Numbered from the stretch's first letter, positions 33,560 through 46,869 are shown. The stretch: 64,000 nt of DNA from Capra hircus (GCF_001704415.2 NW_017189840.1:1-64000), one strand, 5' to 3'. A program made the numbers and translations. Notes: generated by a model from the sequence alone, not told the origin.

Positions 33560-34914
33560 CTCGGCTGTGGGCAAGGTATGCAGCGGGGAGGGGGCGGCGC
33601 GGTGACAGTGGCCCTTGAGGGCCCGACCCCCCAGGATGAGCCCCCCGCCCCCATCCCAGGGCTGGGCAAGGGCGCTGCTGTGGGGACACGGTGTGCCACT
33701 GCCTCCCCGGGGAGTTCCGTGGCACCCTAGGACCACCACACCGGGAAGTGGTGACCTGGACCCTGGGCTAAGCTCCTGCACTCCAGGACTGACAGAGGGC
33801 GCTGTAGAGTGGCCACGTGGTGGTGACCTGGTCCTCAAACTGGAGTCCCGGGGCTCCAGAGCCTGCTAAGGGCCCTGTGGGCATGGTGCCCCCTCTCATA
33901 TGCCCTCAGGCAGCGGCCACAACTGCAAATATGCTCTGGCTTCTGGCTTGTGCAAGCCTGCCCAGAGGCGACCCCAGCCATTCTCGTGGGTACCTCACTC
34001 CCTGGCCACTCGGGTCCTGGAGCCCCAAGACATGGCAGTCCAGTGTCCTCTCGTCCCTCCATGCGGCATCCCTGAGGGGCCCTGGCCAGGTGCGGATCGA
34101 GGGCGTGAGGTCTTCCCACCAGAGGTACAGGCCTGGGGGCTGCCTGCGTGGGACCCCAGTGCAGCATGGCGTCCCTGTGGCTCCCTGGGTCCATCTTTGC
34201 CTTGCTCTCTGGCTCCAACAAGTGCATGTGTCCATGTGGGATGCACAGGGAGGTGTCCACCCTGGCCCTGCCCTCGGGGAATCCTCAAATGGGAAGCAAA
34301 GGAGCCCATGGCTCTAGTGGTCCAGGTTACACAGCCCTCCAAAGCCTGTGATCTTGGGGTGGTAGCCAAGGGACCAGGTTTTGAAGAATCTGGTCCCCCA
34401 AAATGGGATGGGCAGGGGAACCTCCAGAGAGGGAGCAGGACACCCTGGAGACCTCTGTGGCTGATCTTTGCTGAAGACTGGCTGTGGGTATGGAAGGCAA
34501 GGTGGGGCAGGGGGGTTTAGGTGCTCAAGGAGCCCCCCAGAGCCTGCAGGCACGGATGTGGGGTTTCTGCAGAGGGTCATGGGCACTTTGGCTCTTTAGA
34601 GAGAACACACTGATTGCTCCTGGGAGGGAATGGAGTCAGAATGGAGTAGAGGGAGCTTGGTAGTAACTGGCGATCCCAAGATGGGACACTCTTGGTTCTA
34701 TATCCGTGTACCAGGAAATAGTTGGGAAGGTGGAGTGGGCATAGATAGTGGTGGGAGGGCAGGGGCATCTTTCCCGCAGGGGTCATGTGAGGGAGGAGAA
34801 CAAGGCCTTGGGGTCCTCTTTTTAGCATGTGGCAGAAGTTCTAGCTGCGGGCTGGGGGCTGGGCCAGGGCACCCAGGAGACTCACGGGAAAGGTGGGGCT
34901 GGGGACCAGGCATT
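33560..34914 (-). other. Intergenic region PLXNB3 - SRPK3 (tandem)
   Basis: About 1.4 kb between the SRPK3 promoter and the PLXNB3 3' end, both genes on minus. No repeat, exon or RNA gene was recognised. A short simple CAGCTG/GC-rich part next to SRPK3 belongs to its promoter. Confidence 0.65.
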
Positions 34915-34936
34915 TTCTAAAAAGACATGTTTGTGT

Positions 34937-34942
34937 TTTATT
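34937..34942 (-). terminator. PLXNB3: PLXNB3 poly(A) signal
   Basis: TTTATT on plus (AATAAA on minus), 219 nt downstream of the PLXNB3 stop codon, giving a 3' UTR of about 240 nt. Confidence 0.85.
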
Positions 34943-35160
34943 TCCAGATGTGATCCTCCAGCAAGCACATAAATACAGTGGGGAAGGGGGAAAGATTGCT
35001 ATAAATTAGAAAGAAGCCCCCCAGCGGCATGGCAAGGAGGGAGAGGGGGAGGCCCTCCCACTCTGTGCAGACCACGCCTTGGTCACGGGCTCCATCCAGG
35101 GCTCCATCCGGGGTCGAGTGCGGGAAGGCACGGAGATGGTGGGTCCTGCTGCCGCCTGAC

Positions 35161-38100
35161 TCACAGTTCGGTCACCTTGTTCTCCACCAGTGCGGCAATC
35201 TGCTGCAGGCGGCAGGCCAGTTGCATCTTCTGGCCCACAGGGTCCTCCTCCAGGGCACCAATGATCTGCCAGGGCAGAGGAGGCCGCCCAGCCTGAGGCC
35301 TCGGCCTCTGACCTGCTTCCATCTCAGTAGCAGGCTGGGAGCCAGACCTTCCTACCGAATCTTCCTCCATGAGGTAGCCGAGCCCCATTCCCCAGCCCCA
35401 GGCCCTTCCATTCCTCTGCCTACACTGGACCTGGACACTCCCGTCCCCAAGGAAGACTCCTGGGGCCTCCCTCTGGGCTCCAGAGGCACGCCCCTCTCCC
35501 CGGAGCACCCCCAGGTCTCACCTGGTCATAGTACCTGTGGATGTGGGTGTAGAGTTCTTGCAGAGCTTGCAGGCAGTGGGGAGCCGAGGTATAATTCTGA
35601 GGGAGGCACATGGTGGGTGAGGCCCCGGCCCAGACCTTGAGCCCCCAGCTTCCCCCTTCCCCTGTGTCCTCACCCCTGAGAGCTCAGTCAGAGCTGAGTT
35701 CATCTCCTGGTAGCTCGCTGGAGGGCTCTGGCGGATATCAGAGTAATATCTGCAGAAGGGCACAGAGTTAGGGGCAGGCAGCCCAGGAGGTCCCTCGTCC
35801 ATGATGCCCAACACCTACCTCTCTACCATCTGCTTGTAGCGAGGGATCTCCCGGGCGTAGAGCAGTTTGTTCACTGGGGAATCCTGCTCCGGGCGGGGTG
35901 GGCATGAGTGGGGAGGTGCCCTCTCCTGGCCCCATGCCCTGTGGGGAGCCAGCCCCACCCAGGGCTCAGCGCAGAGCCCCTGTGGCTACCCTCCCCCGCC
36001 GGCCTGCCCTCCTCGGCCCTCACCCGGCCCACTTTATGCTCTGAGACTGTGCAGGAGTCCATGAAGGTCTGGGCGATGACGGCGAGGACCGCATCCACGT
36101 TGTCTGACACCCGCACGTCAAAGATGAGCTGCGGGTTCTTCAAGGTGTTCACCCAGAACCGCAGCAACAGGCTGGAGACACAGGCCAGCCATGGAGTTAG
36201 GCCCGGCCAGTCCAGCTCAGCTCCTCCACCTGGACCCCGGTGGCCCTGAGCTGCCTGGGGAGCTGGCCATATCGGGGTGGGGAGTGGGGCGGGCTCGATT
36301 GGTCACCCGAGGTGACGGCCCCCAGGCCTGGGCTCCTGTCCTGGCTGCGCTGGCAGTGTCCTGGTGTATCTGGGACTCATCTGCCCGGGTCCAGGCCAGC
36401 AGGTGACACACCTGTTCGTCTTCCAGATGTGCAAGGTCTCCGGGTCCTCAATGCTGTGCTTCTCCGCCAGCTCATCCAGGAAGTCAAACAGGTACTTGAC
36501 GGCGATGGGCACGGGCCGGTTCACGCTGAGGATGGCTTGGAAGGCGTCATCCACAAACTTCTGCAGTGTGCCCTAGAAGGCAGGGGACAGGGCACTTTTG
36601 GGGGGGGGGTCAAGGTGGGAGGCCCTTTGAGCTGTGGCCAGCCCCATCGTCCCACAGCATCTCCCCAGGTCTGTCCAGGTGCCCTTGCTGAGCCTCCCCG
36701 GGAGCCCCACCTTCATGGACAGCAGGCGGGTGAGGTAGATCTCCGGGATGGCCTTGGCCCGTGCCCGCTCCCGCTCCCGGTCCCTCAGGCTGCTCCGCCG
36801 TGCCTTGGCTGCCTCCGGCTCCTCGGGGGCTTTCACCAGGTGCCACAGACGGACCCCACCCTCCTCGCTATCCTCCAGCATGGGGGTGTCTGAGGGCGCG
36901 GAAGCTGGGCCTCAGTCCTTGGCCCCCCTGCACCCATGCCACCAGCCGGGGCGCTCCAGCTCGCACCCAGGAGCTCCCTGATGGCGACGCGCCACCACCC
37001 TCATCCACCCGCCGGCCTGGGTCCAGTAGGGAGTCTTGGCTTCCCCGCTGACGAGGTGTTGGGAGACCCAGATAGGGCCGATGGCATGGCCTCGAGCTCC
37101 TGAGGGCCTCACTCACTCTCCCCTGACGGGCAGCTGGGGGCCAGGCTCTGGGAGATGATGCCTCCTCCGTTGTGTAGCTGGGGGATGAGCCTCACTGTGG
37201 CTCCGTCTGGGACCTGGTGGGGAGGGGGGCAAAGGCTGGGCTCCTTCCCTTGCCAAGCCCGAGGTGGGGGTCCTGCCTCCCCAGACCCCACCCACTGGGC
37301 ACCTTGTAGTGCTGCAGGGTGTTGAGTCTCTTCCAGCGGTTCTGAGTCACTGATGTCACGTCCTCATCTGACAGGGTGAGGTGACCTGCCAGGCCCGAGC
37401 GCCACTCTGGGGGTGCAGGGTGGGGACCCGGGGGAGCCAGTAAGCCCACAGCCCGTTCCTGCTGGGCAGAGCCGAGCTGCCAGGGGCGGGGAGAGCCAGG
37501 GGCGGGCACTCACCGAGATCCAGGGCATGTGCCGAGGGCCTCTGGGAGAACGGGGTGCCCTTGTAGATCTGATCCAACACCTTCTCCTTGACCTGAGTGA
37601 TCGTGTCCGTGTCGAACACCCGGGTGGGGATGTGCAGTGCTGTGTTGCTCCTTGATGGCCCACCTGGCCCTGGGCTGGCCAGCACCATCAGCGTCAGGGC
37701 CCGGAATTCCACATCCTCCCGCAGCAGGCGGCTGTCGTTCAGGGTCCGTTTTGCCTTGCCTGTCACTGCGTCCACGGGGCCCTTGTCCACCTGGTACTGG
37801 ATGGCCCGGAGGAGCATGTACATTGGTTCACCGGCCACCTCCTGCAAGCATCAATCTGGGGATCAGCCGGCTGTGTAAGCTCATAGGGGCAGCTGGCTGT
37901 GCGGAGCCAGGGCAGAGGGTGGTCCATGCCAGCGGGCTCAGCTTTGCATGCAGCCAGGGCAAAGGCTCACCACCTGTCCCTTACCGACACCCTGCCCTTG
38001 TGCCCGAGGTCCCCTGGGAGGGATCGGGCCACAGGTCAGGGAGGCCCGAGGCAGCAGCCCTGGCACGGGGTGAGGGGAGAGGGGCCCTCACCCTCAGGAA

Positions 38101-39067
38101 GGCGTACAGGCATATAGACACCCAGTTGGTGAGCAGCTTCTCCGCCATGGTCTCTGTCCTGCGTGGAGCGGGCCCCAGGTCAGAGGGGCTGCACAGGGCC
38201 GTCTTGTCCCCCACCCAAGACCAGTGGTGGAGGTCAGGCAGGGCTGACTTGCCCTACCAGTGGCCTGGGACCCAGCTGGCCACCTGGGGCTCCCCGGGGC
38301 CACCCTGCCCAGAGCCGTCCAGGGCCAACCTGCGCAGCATGAGCTTGGGGTTCTTGCGCACGTAATGGGAGGCCAGGTCACTGAGCAGCGTCCTCATGAT
38401 CTCGGTCAGGTACTCGAGCTTGCTGTGCAGTGCCAGGGACAGCAGCGAGGCCACATGGCAGCGGTCCCGCTGCGAGAAGCTGGGTTGCCCCTCCAGGGTG
38501 TGGATGAGCTAAGCGGGAGTTGGGGGGCACCAGCACTCACTCTGGGGAGCCCGGCAGCCCACGTGGCCTCCCACCATGCAGCCTATGCCTGCCGACCACC
38601 CAGCCTCCCTCTTCACCCCAGGCCCCCCTCCAGCCTGCCCACGTGGCCCTCACGGTCAAGAGGAAGAGCTTGCTGTTGAGCAGGTTGGAGAGCTGCATGA
38701 GGCCCTGGTGCACGGGTGCGCGGCGACCCTCTTCACCCGGCCCCTCGACGGCCGGCTGCAGGGTGCCACTGTTGCGCCCGGGGAAGAGGACCCGCTCAAC
38801 ATAGGTGCGGTAGTCCACAAAGGGGATCCCACTGGCCTCCAGGTCGCTGCTGAGGTCAGTCATCTCTGTCATCAGGTCTGCAGGCCGGGAGCCACCGGGG
38901 TCTGAGCTCAGGAGCAGCTCTGCCTGCGTCCTGCTCCCCCCGCCTGCCCTCCCACCCCCGCCCCACCTGTGAACTCCTTGCGGCACTGGTCACCCACGCC
39001 AATCTCCAGGTTCTCCAGCTGCATCAGAACCTTCTGGTAGTCCCGCATGGCTTGCTTGCTCTTGTGC
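35161..39067 (-). other. PLXNB3: PLXNB3 cytoplasmic GAP / Rho-binding region
   Basis: Exons 21-34. The first GAP half contains the arginine-finger pair in LMLRRTETM, whose second Arg codon is split by intron 23 (38159-38329); by homology to plexin-B1 these Arg residues are catalytic. The Rho-binding domain follows in exon 25. The second GAP half spans exons 28-34. The protein ends in VTEL, a class I PDZ ligand used by B-type plexins to bind PDZ-RhoGEF/LARG. Confidence 0.85.
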
Positions 39068-42000
39068 CTGCCACCGGGGGACCGAGTGTCAGCCACACAA
39101 GCTGGCCTGCCTGGGCCGAGACCCCCAAGCCCAGATGGCCGGCTGTGGGGCACCCTTGCCATAAGTGAAGAGGGGACTGGACTGGACACTGGCGTGTGTG
39201 TGATCCTCACCTGTACATGAGGGTCAAGAGGAGCACGGCAGTGATCAGCAGGGCTGCACCCACGCCTAGGCCCACCTGGGCCTCCACGGGGAAGGCAGAC
39301 AGCACGGGTTCCGCCTCATACTGGACCGGGCCCAGCACCAGGCGCACGTTGCCCATTTGCACCTGGGGGTGGTGGGAGGCACAGGATTCCTGAGCACAGG
39401 CTCTGATGGCTCTGGCCGCCCACGCCTGTGCCTGGGGTCCCAGCCTCACCACGAACTGCAGCAGGGTGCCATTGCTGGGCTGTGGGACCTGTGGGGGCGG
39501 CTCACAGTACAGGTGGGTGAGCGTCAGCGTCTTCACCAGGCACTCGCTGTCACCAATGTGCACGCGCACTTCCTCCTTGCTGATGGCCAGGTTGAGGCCC
39601 TCGCCCTGGGAGGCCGATCACGGGCCTGAGTGGAGTCACTCAGCCTGTGTCTGCAGGTCCCCCCTGTCCCCCAGGACTGCTGGCTGAAACCCTGACCTCC
39701 ACATCCAGAATGTGGCCTGGCTTGAGGCGGTAGGGGCGGGTGGACCCCCCCTCGTGATGGAGGGGGGCCAGCCGAGGGTTGGGCTGGTACAGGAAGTCTT
39801 GGCCCCCACTGGCGCTGGCAAAGTCCACATGCACGTTGTCCAGGCTGAAGAAGACCCGCCGGGGGCTCGCCGTGTCAGGCACCGCGGGGCTCCGGCAGAG
39901 GAGGAGGGTGGATGAGTTGATGGAGCACACGCTGGAGCACTGTGAGGGGGCAGGCCGAGGTGAGGTGAGCTGGGGGCTCCCAGCCTGCCCCGATCCCTTG
40001 CCGGGCACAGCCTCGCCTGCCGCTGCAGGCTCACCTGCAGCCAGCCCCGCTCCAGCTGGGTACAGGCCTGGGGGGCTGCAGCTGGAGCCTCGCAGCTGCT
40101 CCTTGGGGTCGGGTCCTGGGACTGCAGCTTCACAGCAGCCCTCTCCGAGATCTCCAGCCACACGGACAGCAGGGGCTGCTGTACCACGTCCAGGCCCGTG
40201 CCCCTGACTCGGATCAGCCGCCCGCCCCTGCGCCAGGACGGGACTCAGCGTGGCCCGGGCAGCCTGGCCCCGTCCTGCCACCCCACTTTGCTGGCAGGGT
40301 GCAAGTGCACCAGGTCCTCACCCCCGGAAGCTGACACTGGGCTCGGCTGCAACAAGCTGGGGGTTGGCAGTGTAGTGGAAGGGGCTGGCGAGCAGCAAGC
40401 GCTGGGCCTGGCCAAAGACCACTCGGACCACTGCATCTCCTGGGCTAGCCTGGGGCATGGTGTGGCACACAATGGCCTCAGGACACACCGGCTCTTGGCT
40501 GCAGGGTGGGGAGCGGTCTGGCACCTTGGGTTTGAGCCTTGGCCTGGCCAGCCCGCCAGAGACCCACTTTGCCTCCCCCACCAAGGGCAGAGACCCCCCA
40601 CCACCACTGTATGCCAGGGGACTCGGGCCCGTCGGGAGCACCCCAGCTGGCAGCGACCAGCTGGAAGCAGGAGCCACTTACATAGGGCAGGGCTGGCTGC
40701 CCACAAAGGCGCTGATGTTGCCTCCTGTCTGGAGGCGCTGTCCGTGGATGGTGAGCTGGGTTCCCCCTGCCTGGGGGCCCCGCTGGGGACTCAGGCTCAG
40801 CAGGACAGGGTCCTGGGAAACAAGGCAAGCCAGGGCAGGCATAGCCATCTGGCCTGGCATTTCCTCACCTTGGCTCCAGTCCCTAAACCCTGTGCCCCAC
40901 TGCCATGCCCCACCAGGGGGTGCTCTGGTCCCCTCCCTGTGTCGCCTTGTCCTCAGCCCCAGCTCTAAGCCCTAAGATGCTGTCACCTCCTCGGGGACCT
41001 CTTCATCACCTCCTCGGGGGTGCTGTCTGTGCCAAGGGCTTCCTGGCCCTGGAAAGGGCCCCGGGCAGGAGGACAGGAGGGCTCAGGCTGGCACCTGGAG
41101 GCATCTCTGCTCTCCTGCATCCCTGTGCCCTCCTAACCCTCCCACCTCGGCCCCCAGCCCACCCCACACTCAGTGGCCAGAATGACCCCTCAGATCACAT
41201 GGCTTCCTTCCTGGACAAGAGGCAACTCTTCCTGCTCCCCTCGGGTCAAGTTGGAAGTGCTCACCCAGATGTCAGTAGCCTTCTGCCCCTTCTTGCTACA
41301 ATCCCCCTGTGTGGGCACACACCATGGGCAGGCACTGACCTGGTAGGTGAAGTACTGGGTTGAGATGCCTGGGGGCCGCCCCTTGATGGCCACTTGGATC
41401 GGCCCCATGGTGCGGTTGGGGGCAGGCGATGTGACACACACGATCCTGGTGTTGGAAAGCCCATGGCTGCTCAGGGGCCCTTGCCTGGCAGGAGCCACAG
41501 GGCATTTGCCAGCCGCTGCCCAAGGCCCAGCCCCCCTCCCTCTGGCTTATCGTCCTTTGGTGCATCTGACCCCGGGCCCACGTGTCTTGGCTCCAAGCCT
41601 CCCTTCTTTCTGGGTGGCCAGTCTCTGTGGGCCTCCCTGGGATGGCATCCCTCTGCCCCTGGCTCCCAGGATGCCTCACCGGGTCGAGATGCGGTAGAGA
41701 GACGGCTCAGGCCTGCAGGGCCAGCCAGCCACACTCACGGCGTCCTGCACGTCGGCGAAGTCCCGGCCCAGGTTGGAGCCCTGGATGGTAAGAACCAATC
41801 CGCCCTCAGGGGGGCCAGTCAGGGGCTCAACCTGTAACCAAGAAGGATGGTGAGGGAATGCCCTCGACCCACACCCTCTGAGGGGGGCATGGGCAGGGCT
41901 GCTAGGACCAAGAAAGTGGGGGCTAGGGGTTGAGGGGAAGAGGCAGACTGCTAGGCCATGGGGGAGGCGGCGGTGGGTGAAGGTTCAGGGGCTCACAGTC

Positions 42001-45000
42001 TCGATCCTGGGTGTGGGACACAGCGGCTCCACGGCTCCAGGTGGGCATAGCGGCCCATAGCGACAGGCAGGCTGGCCGTGGCTGCACCACAGGCAGCCCA
42101 GACTCCCATTGGCTGCCTGGCAGTGGCTGCAGTCAGGGTGGCCCACGGCACAGTCGTACAGGGTCACTGGTGGGGGGGTTAGGAGGCATGGTAAGGCGCC
42201 CCCACTGGCTGCATGCCCTGCCCTGCCCACCCCACCGCCCCCAAGCTGACCATGAAGACTGTGAGCATTGTCCAGCCGCTGGCCCTCGCCCCGGGTGACA
42301 TAGATGGGCACTGGGAGCTCCTGCTGGACCATGGAGGGCTGGAACTGGGGATGGAAGGGAGGGTCAGGCCCGACGCAACTGAGAACCTCCCAGGACCCCT
42401 GCCTGCCTCCTCCGGGAAGCTCCTCCCCACGGTATGCCTCCCCACCCCCACCCAGTGCAGGGCACATCTCCCAGCCGTGGCATGCCCAGAGCAGGCCTCA
42501 TGAATGACAGTGGGTTAAAGGGGGTGAGTGAGTCCCTGAGGGCCTGACGCAAGCCCAGGCGGCAGGAGGTGTCCAGTGGCAAGTGAGACTGGGGGCTCGG
42601 GCACCTGCCCACCTGCTGGGCCTGGCAGTGAATGAGGCCCGAGTCCCCAGCCACCTCCTCCAGGGACGCTGGCAGCCTCTGCAGTTGTCCAGGCAGCTCC
42701 AGCCAGCAGTGGTAGGAGGCAGGCAAGCCCTGGGGGGTGTATGCTGTCAGCAGCCTGAACGCCATCAGCTACCCCCGGCCCCCACCTGCTGGAATGCTCA
42801 CCTGGAAATGCTGAAGGTTCTGCACGCGGAGGGCCAAACGGCTCTCCCAGCCCACTGGCACCAGAAGGGGGCCCACCAGGCCCTCGACCTGAGGACAAGC
42901 CCCCGGGCCACGTACCTGGATGTCCACCTGGCCGGAGGAGACCGCTTAGCACTTTGGAAGGCAAGGGGCCTGGGGGCAGGGGGGCGTGGGGCAGGGTGGG
43001 ATCCACCCACCTCTTGGGTGCTGTAGATGGTCCTCTCACCCTCTGGACAGTGTTCTCCATACACACAGTGGCTGCTCTGGGGGCACCAGTGGCAGCGCCA
43101 GAGGCTGCCCACACAAGCACGGCACCTGGGAGGGCAGGGGGCTGCTGAGACGGGGCACTATCTGGGGTCCCCACCCCTACCCCAAAGCCAGGCTGGGCGC
43201 TCACGGGGCAGCTGCCTCCAGGGCTGTGACTGCGCTGCAGTCATAGAAGGAGAAGTTGGTGGCAGCCACAGGCACGTCCTCGAACATCAGGGCCAGGGGC
43301 AAGGTGATGTGGTCTGGGAGGGGGATGGCAGTGGCAGGACAGGTCAGGTGGCTCCTGCCTCTTCCGGTTCCCGCCCTCGCCCCTCACCCCAGGGGCCCCT
43401 CACCTGTGCCTGGAGGGTTCAGTGGCAGCTGGTCCTGGGGAGGGGTGACGCAGGCCACCTGGGGCCCTTCCACATGAGCCAAGCTGTCATAGTTGCCAAA
43501 GGCGCAATGGAAGTATTCATCCATGGCCAGGGTGGGCAGCCGGGGTACCAACAAGGTGACCTGGGGCACATGCGAGGAAACCCAGCAGGTGGGGGCCTTT
43601 GGAGGGGGCCACGGGGCTGAGGCAGAGGGGTCCAGGCAGGGAGGGTGTGGGCAGAGGCAGAAGGAGAGAAGGAAAACGGGGCTCACCTGGCCCTGCTCCT
43701 GGCGGGGGTGGTGGGCTGGTAGCACGTTCTGGATGTGCAGACAGAGGCTGTCCTCGTACGTCCACAGCCACTGGTTGGGCTGGGTTGCCCGCCTGCATTG
43801 GCTCTTGCGGGTACACCTGTGGGGCAGAGGCCCGATGGGGCCTTGTGTGGGACTCGGGCTCCCTGGGTGATGGGCAGTTAGGGGCATGATACGGTCCAGG
43901 CAGAGCGCAGCAAGCAGGGGGCAGGGAAAGGGACTCCGCTCAGACAGGAAGGGGCTGACCCCACAGGGCCTGGGGACTGACACACAGCCTTTGGTCTTGA
44001 CTGTGAGTCGAGGGCTGCTGCTGCAGTGGAGACGAGCACACGGACCTGAGTGAGGGGCGCCATCGGGGATTGATTCCTGGGGCTGTGGAGGGGAGCTGGA
44101 GTGGGCCAGGGGGCACCCGAGAGAGGCCGACAGAGGCCCTGCCCAGCCTGAGGCAGTGTTGGCAAAGGGACACCAACCAGGCTGGGGGAGGTGGACTGAC
44201 CTCCAGGCCCACCTAGAAGCACTGCAGGCGCAGTGCCCCGCCTCACCTGCCCTGCAGGACACACCAACCACACAGAGGGTCCTGGGCCTGAAGGCAGCTG
44301 CTGCAGTCCAGGAGCTGTGGGCAGGCTGCCACGGGTACCCGGGCCACCTGGACAGGAGGCAGAGGGCAGAGGTGGTGGGTGCAGGGCCTCGGGCTTCGTG
44401 TGCCTGGGCCCCTTGGACAGCCCTCACCTGCTGGGACGTCAGCACGTAGAGGTGGTTGCCGCTGCTGTCCACAAGCAGGTCGGGGCTGATGGCTGAGCCC
44501 GGGGTCCCCACTTGCTGTGAGTGGTACACCTGGCCTTGGGTGCCATTGAGAAAGACCTGGGGGAGTGGGGGACAAGGCCCACTCTCAAGATGGCCACAGG
44601 CCGACCATTTGGGGGCAGGTGCTATCACGGCTGGGGTTCTAGGGGAACCTCCTGGCCCACAGAGCCGACTCCCATTCCCCTCCAAGACAGGGAAGCTGGG
44701 CCAGGCTATGGAGGGTGAGGCAGGCCCCTGGGCATCCAGCGTGCCCAAGTAGCCTCCTCGATTGAGCCTTACCCAGCTAAGGGAGACACGCAGACCACAA
44801 AGAAGCAAAAGTCCCCTGTTACCAGCTGCAGCTGCCTGCGGGACATCCCTAAGCTACACATCCAGAGGTGGAAGGAGACAGATCCTTCTGTGAGCCGTCC
44901 CAGGGCAAGAGGGCATCCAGTCGGGCTACTGAGGCCAGTCCCGGCCTGGCAGCATAGAGGCTGGGCACTGGGGGTCTGGCTGAGGACCCCCTGGCCTTCC

Positions 45001-46869
45001 TCAGGCCCTTACCTTGTGCAGCTGGCCCCGAACATCCCCCAGGAAGGCGATTGTGTGTCCGTCCGCCTGGAGGGCCGCAACAGCACTGATGGAGTGTTTG
45101 AGCTGTAGCAGAGGCCCTGCCTCCACGGGCTGGTGGCCTGCGATGGGGCTGGGCGTGTGTTCATCGCCACACGGGTATGACTCCGGGGAGTCCTGCAGAG
45201 GTGAGGATGAGCAGGGAAAGAATTAGTGCCCAGAAGAGGGAGGCTGGAGGTGTCTTCCCTAGGCCCTGGTCTGCGGTCCGTGGAAGAGGGCAAGGCAGCT
45301 GGTAGGACGTGCCCAAGCTCGCAAGTAAGAGGGAGAGATGAAGAGCCCGGGGACTTAGCCTAAGCTGGCCCTCTGTGTCATCCTCTAAAGCAGAGGTCAT
45401 TGGTGATGGGGAAAGCATCCAGCCACCCTTGGTCAGACAGTGGCTGGATGGCTCAGAGAGTCCCTGGTGGCTCAGACAGTGAAAGTGTCTGCCTACAGTG
45501 TGGGAGACCTGGGTTGATCCCTGGGTCAGGAAGATTCCCTGGAGAAGGAAATGGCAATCCACTCCAGTATTCTTGCCTGGAAAAATCCCATGGACGGAGG
45601 AACCTGGTGGGCTGCAGTCCATGGGGTCGCAAAGAGTCAGACACGACTGAGTGACTTCACTTTACCCTTGGCCAGGACGACTTGTGACAGCCGTGGCTCT
45701 GGGCTGGGAGATGATTCAGGTCCACAGAGGGCCAGGGCCAGGGAGGCACACTGGGATAAGATAAGGTTGCCAGATGCCAGCGTGCAGAGTCTCAGGGGAC
45801 AAGGCAGGGGTGAGGCCTGGGCCCAGTCACTCACGGATGGCAGGGTGACACAGCGCGATGTGACGCCATATTCCACAGTGGCTTCCTCGGTGCCGCTGGG
45901 GCCCCGGCCGCCTGCTGTGTAGCAGAGGCGCCGGGCCCGCTCCATGCTGGCGTCCAGCTCGGCCAGGGGAAAGGCACACAGGGCCGCCTGCACCCCCCTC
46001 AGGCCGGCGGCAAAGGCCCCCAGTAAGGCGCCTGGGGCAAGGGCGGCGGCCTGTACGAGCCCGTGGCCCCGACAGCTGAGGGGCACTTCCACGTAGGAGT
46101 AGAGGTTGGCATCCCTCAGGCAGACCCGGGCCACGTACGAGCGATACTCGGCCTGCGCCCGGTCCCCGCGGCGCCGAAAGACAAAGTAGGCCGACTGGGC
46201 GTTGGCTAGGGCCGCCACATAGCTGTTGTTGTAGTCGGAGAGGTCACCCACCACCAGGCGACCCAGGCCCTCGCTGGAGAAGGGCTGTGGCCCGGCCAGC
46301 TGGCGCACCGTCAGGGGTGGCACCCCTGCTGACAGCTTGCCCGCCAGGCCCCGGGCCACCAGCAGGAGGTCCTGGTCAGGTCCAGACACCACCAGGCCCA
46401 CCGTGGGCACCCCCAGGGTGTTGGCGGCCACGAACTGCCCGTCGCCCGGGTCCTCAGCCCGGTAGAGGAGTTCTGCCACGTCCTCCAGCCGGCGCTTCTC
46501 GCACACACCCTGCCTCACCTGCCCGCAGGCCACCAGCTCCCGGGCCCGCCCGCTGACCAGCAGCAGCTGGTTGGTGTTGTCTGTGAGCCGGGCCTGTGGG
46601 CACTCGGCCGGGTCCCGGAAGGGCACGCAGTCAGGGCTGTCGAGGACGGGACCCGTGATGGCCACTGACTCCAGCTGCAGCTCGGGGCTAAGTTGGAAGA
46701 GGCGATTCACTGCACCCACGTAGAGCGCCCCTTGGCCCGGGGCCAGCGCCAAGTGGTGGAGGGTGGTGTTGGGTGCTGAGAAGCGGTGCGCCCTGGTTGG
46801 GGCGGGTGGCGGGCACAGCAGTGGCAGCATGAGCAGCAGGCGGGCACCGAGCAGACGCCGGGGTGCCAT
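35161..46869 (-). CDS. PLXNB3: Plexin-B3, complete (34 coding exons)
   Basis: Exons 5' to 3' (minus): 45835-46869, 45013-45192, 44428-44556, 44247-44347, 43687-43816, 43404-43560, 43205-43313, 43011-43125, 42802-42927, 42613-42729, 42251-42344, 41997-42166, 41680-41831, 41340-41445, 40682-40812, 40322-40498, 40035-40227, 39697-39939, 39450-39605, 39211-39362, 38967-39067, 38654-38877, 38330-38508, 38092-38158, 37514-37841, 37303-37406, 37117-37213, 36711-36889, 36412-36572, 36024-36171, 35819-35883, 35674-35749, 35522-35596, 35161-35265. Sum 5682 nt = 1893 aa, all in phase; human has 1909. Signal peptide about 1-27, sema domain to about 448, three PSI modules (near 455, 600 and 766), IPT/TIG repeats to about 1200, one transmembrane helix at 1237-1257, and an intracellular R-Ras/Rap-GAP split by a Rho-binding domain. 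It is the cell-surface receptor for SEMA5A, acting in axon guidance and cell migration. Confidence 0.97.
39211..39362 (-). other. PLXNB3: PLXNB3 transmembrane exon
   Basis: Encodes residues 1208-1257. GLGVGAALLITAVLLLTLMY is a clean hydrophobic helix; the next exon starts with basic, lysine-rich RHKSKQ, the stop-transfer signal, so what follows is cytoplasmic. Confidence 0.92.
45458..45664 (+). repeat. Bov-tA SINE in PLXNB3 intron 2
   Basis: Full-length, plus orientation (antisense to the gene), from 'gtccctggtggctcagacag' to 'gagtgacttcacttta'. It lies in the intron between the sema exon and the next, 170 bp from the donor of exon 1. Confidence 0.9.

Noticed and set aside
41732..41738. GTGAGT as the true donor of PLXNB3 exon 13
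   Set aside because: Ending the exon there would drop about 17 residues (through YRIST) that match the plexin family, and the phase to exon 14 would fail; the donor at 41679 fits.
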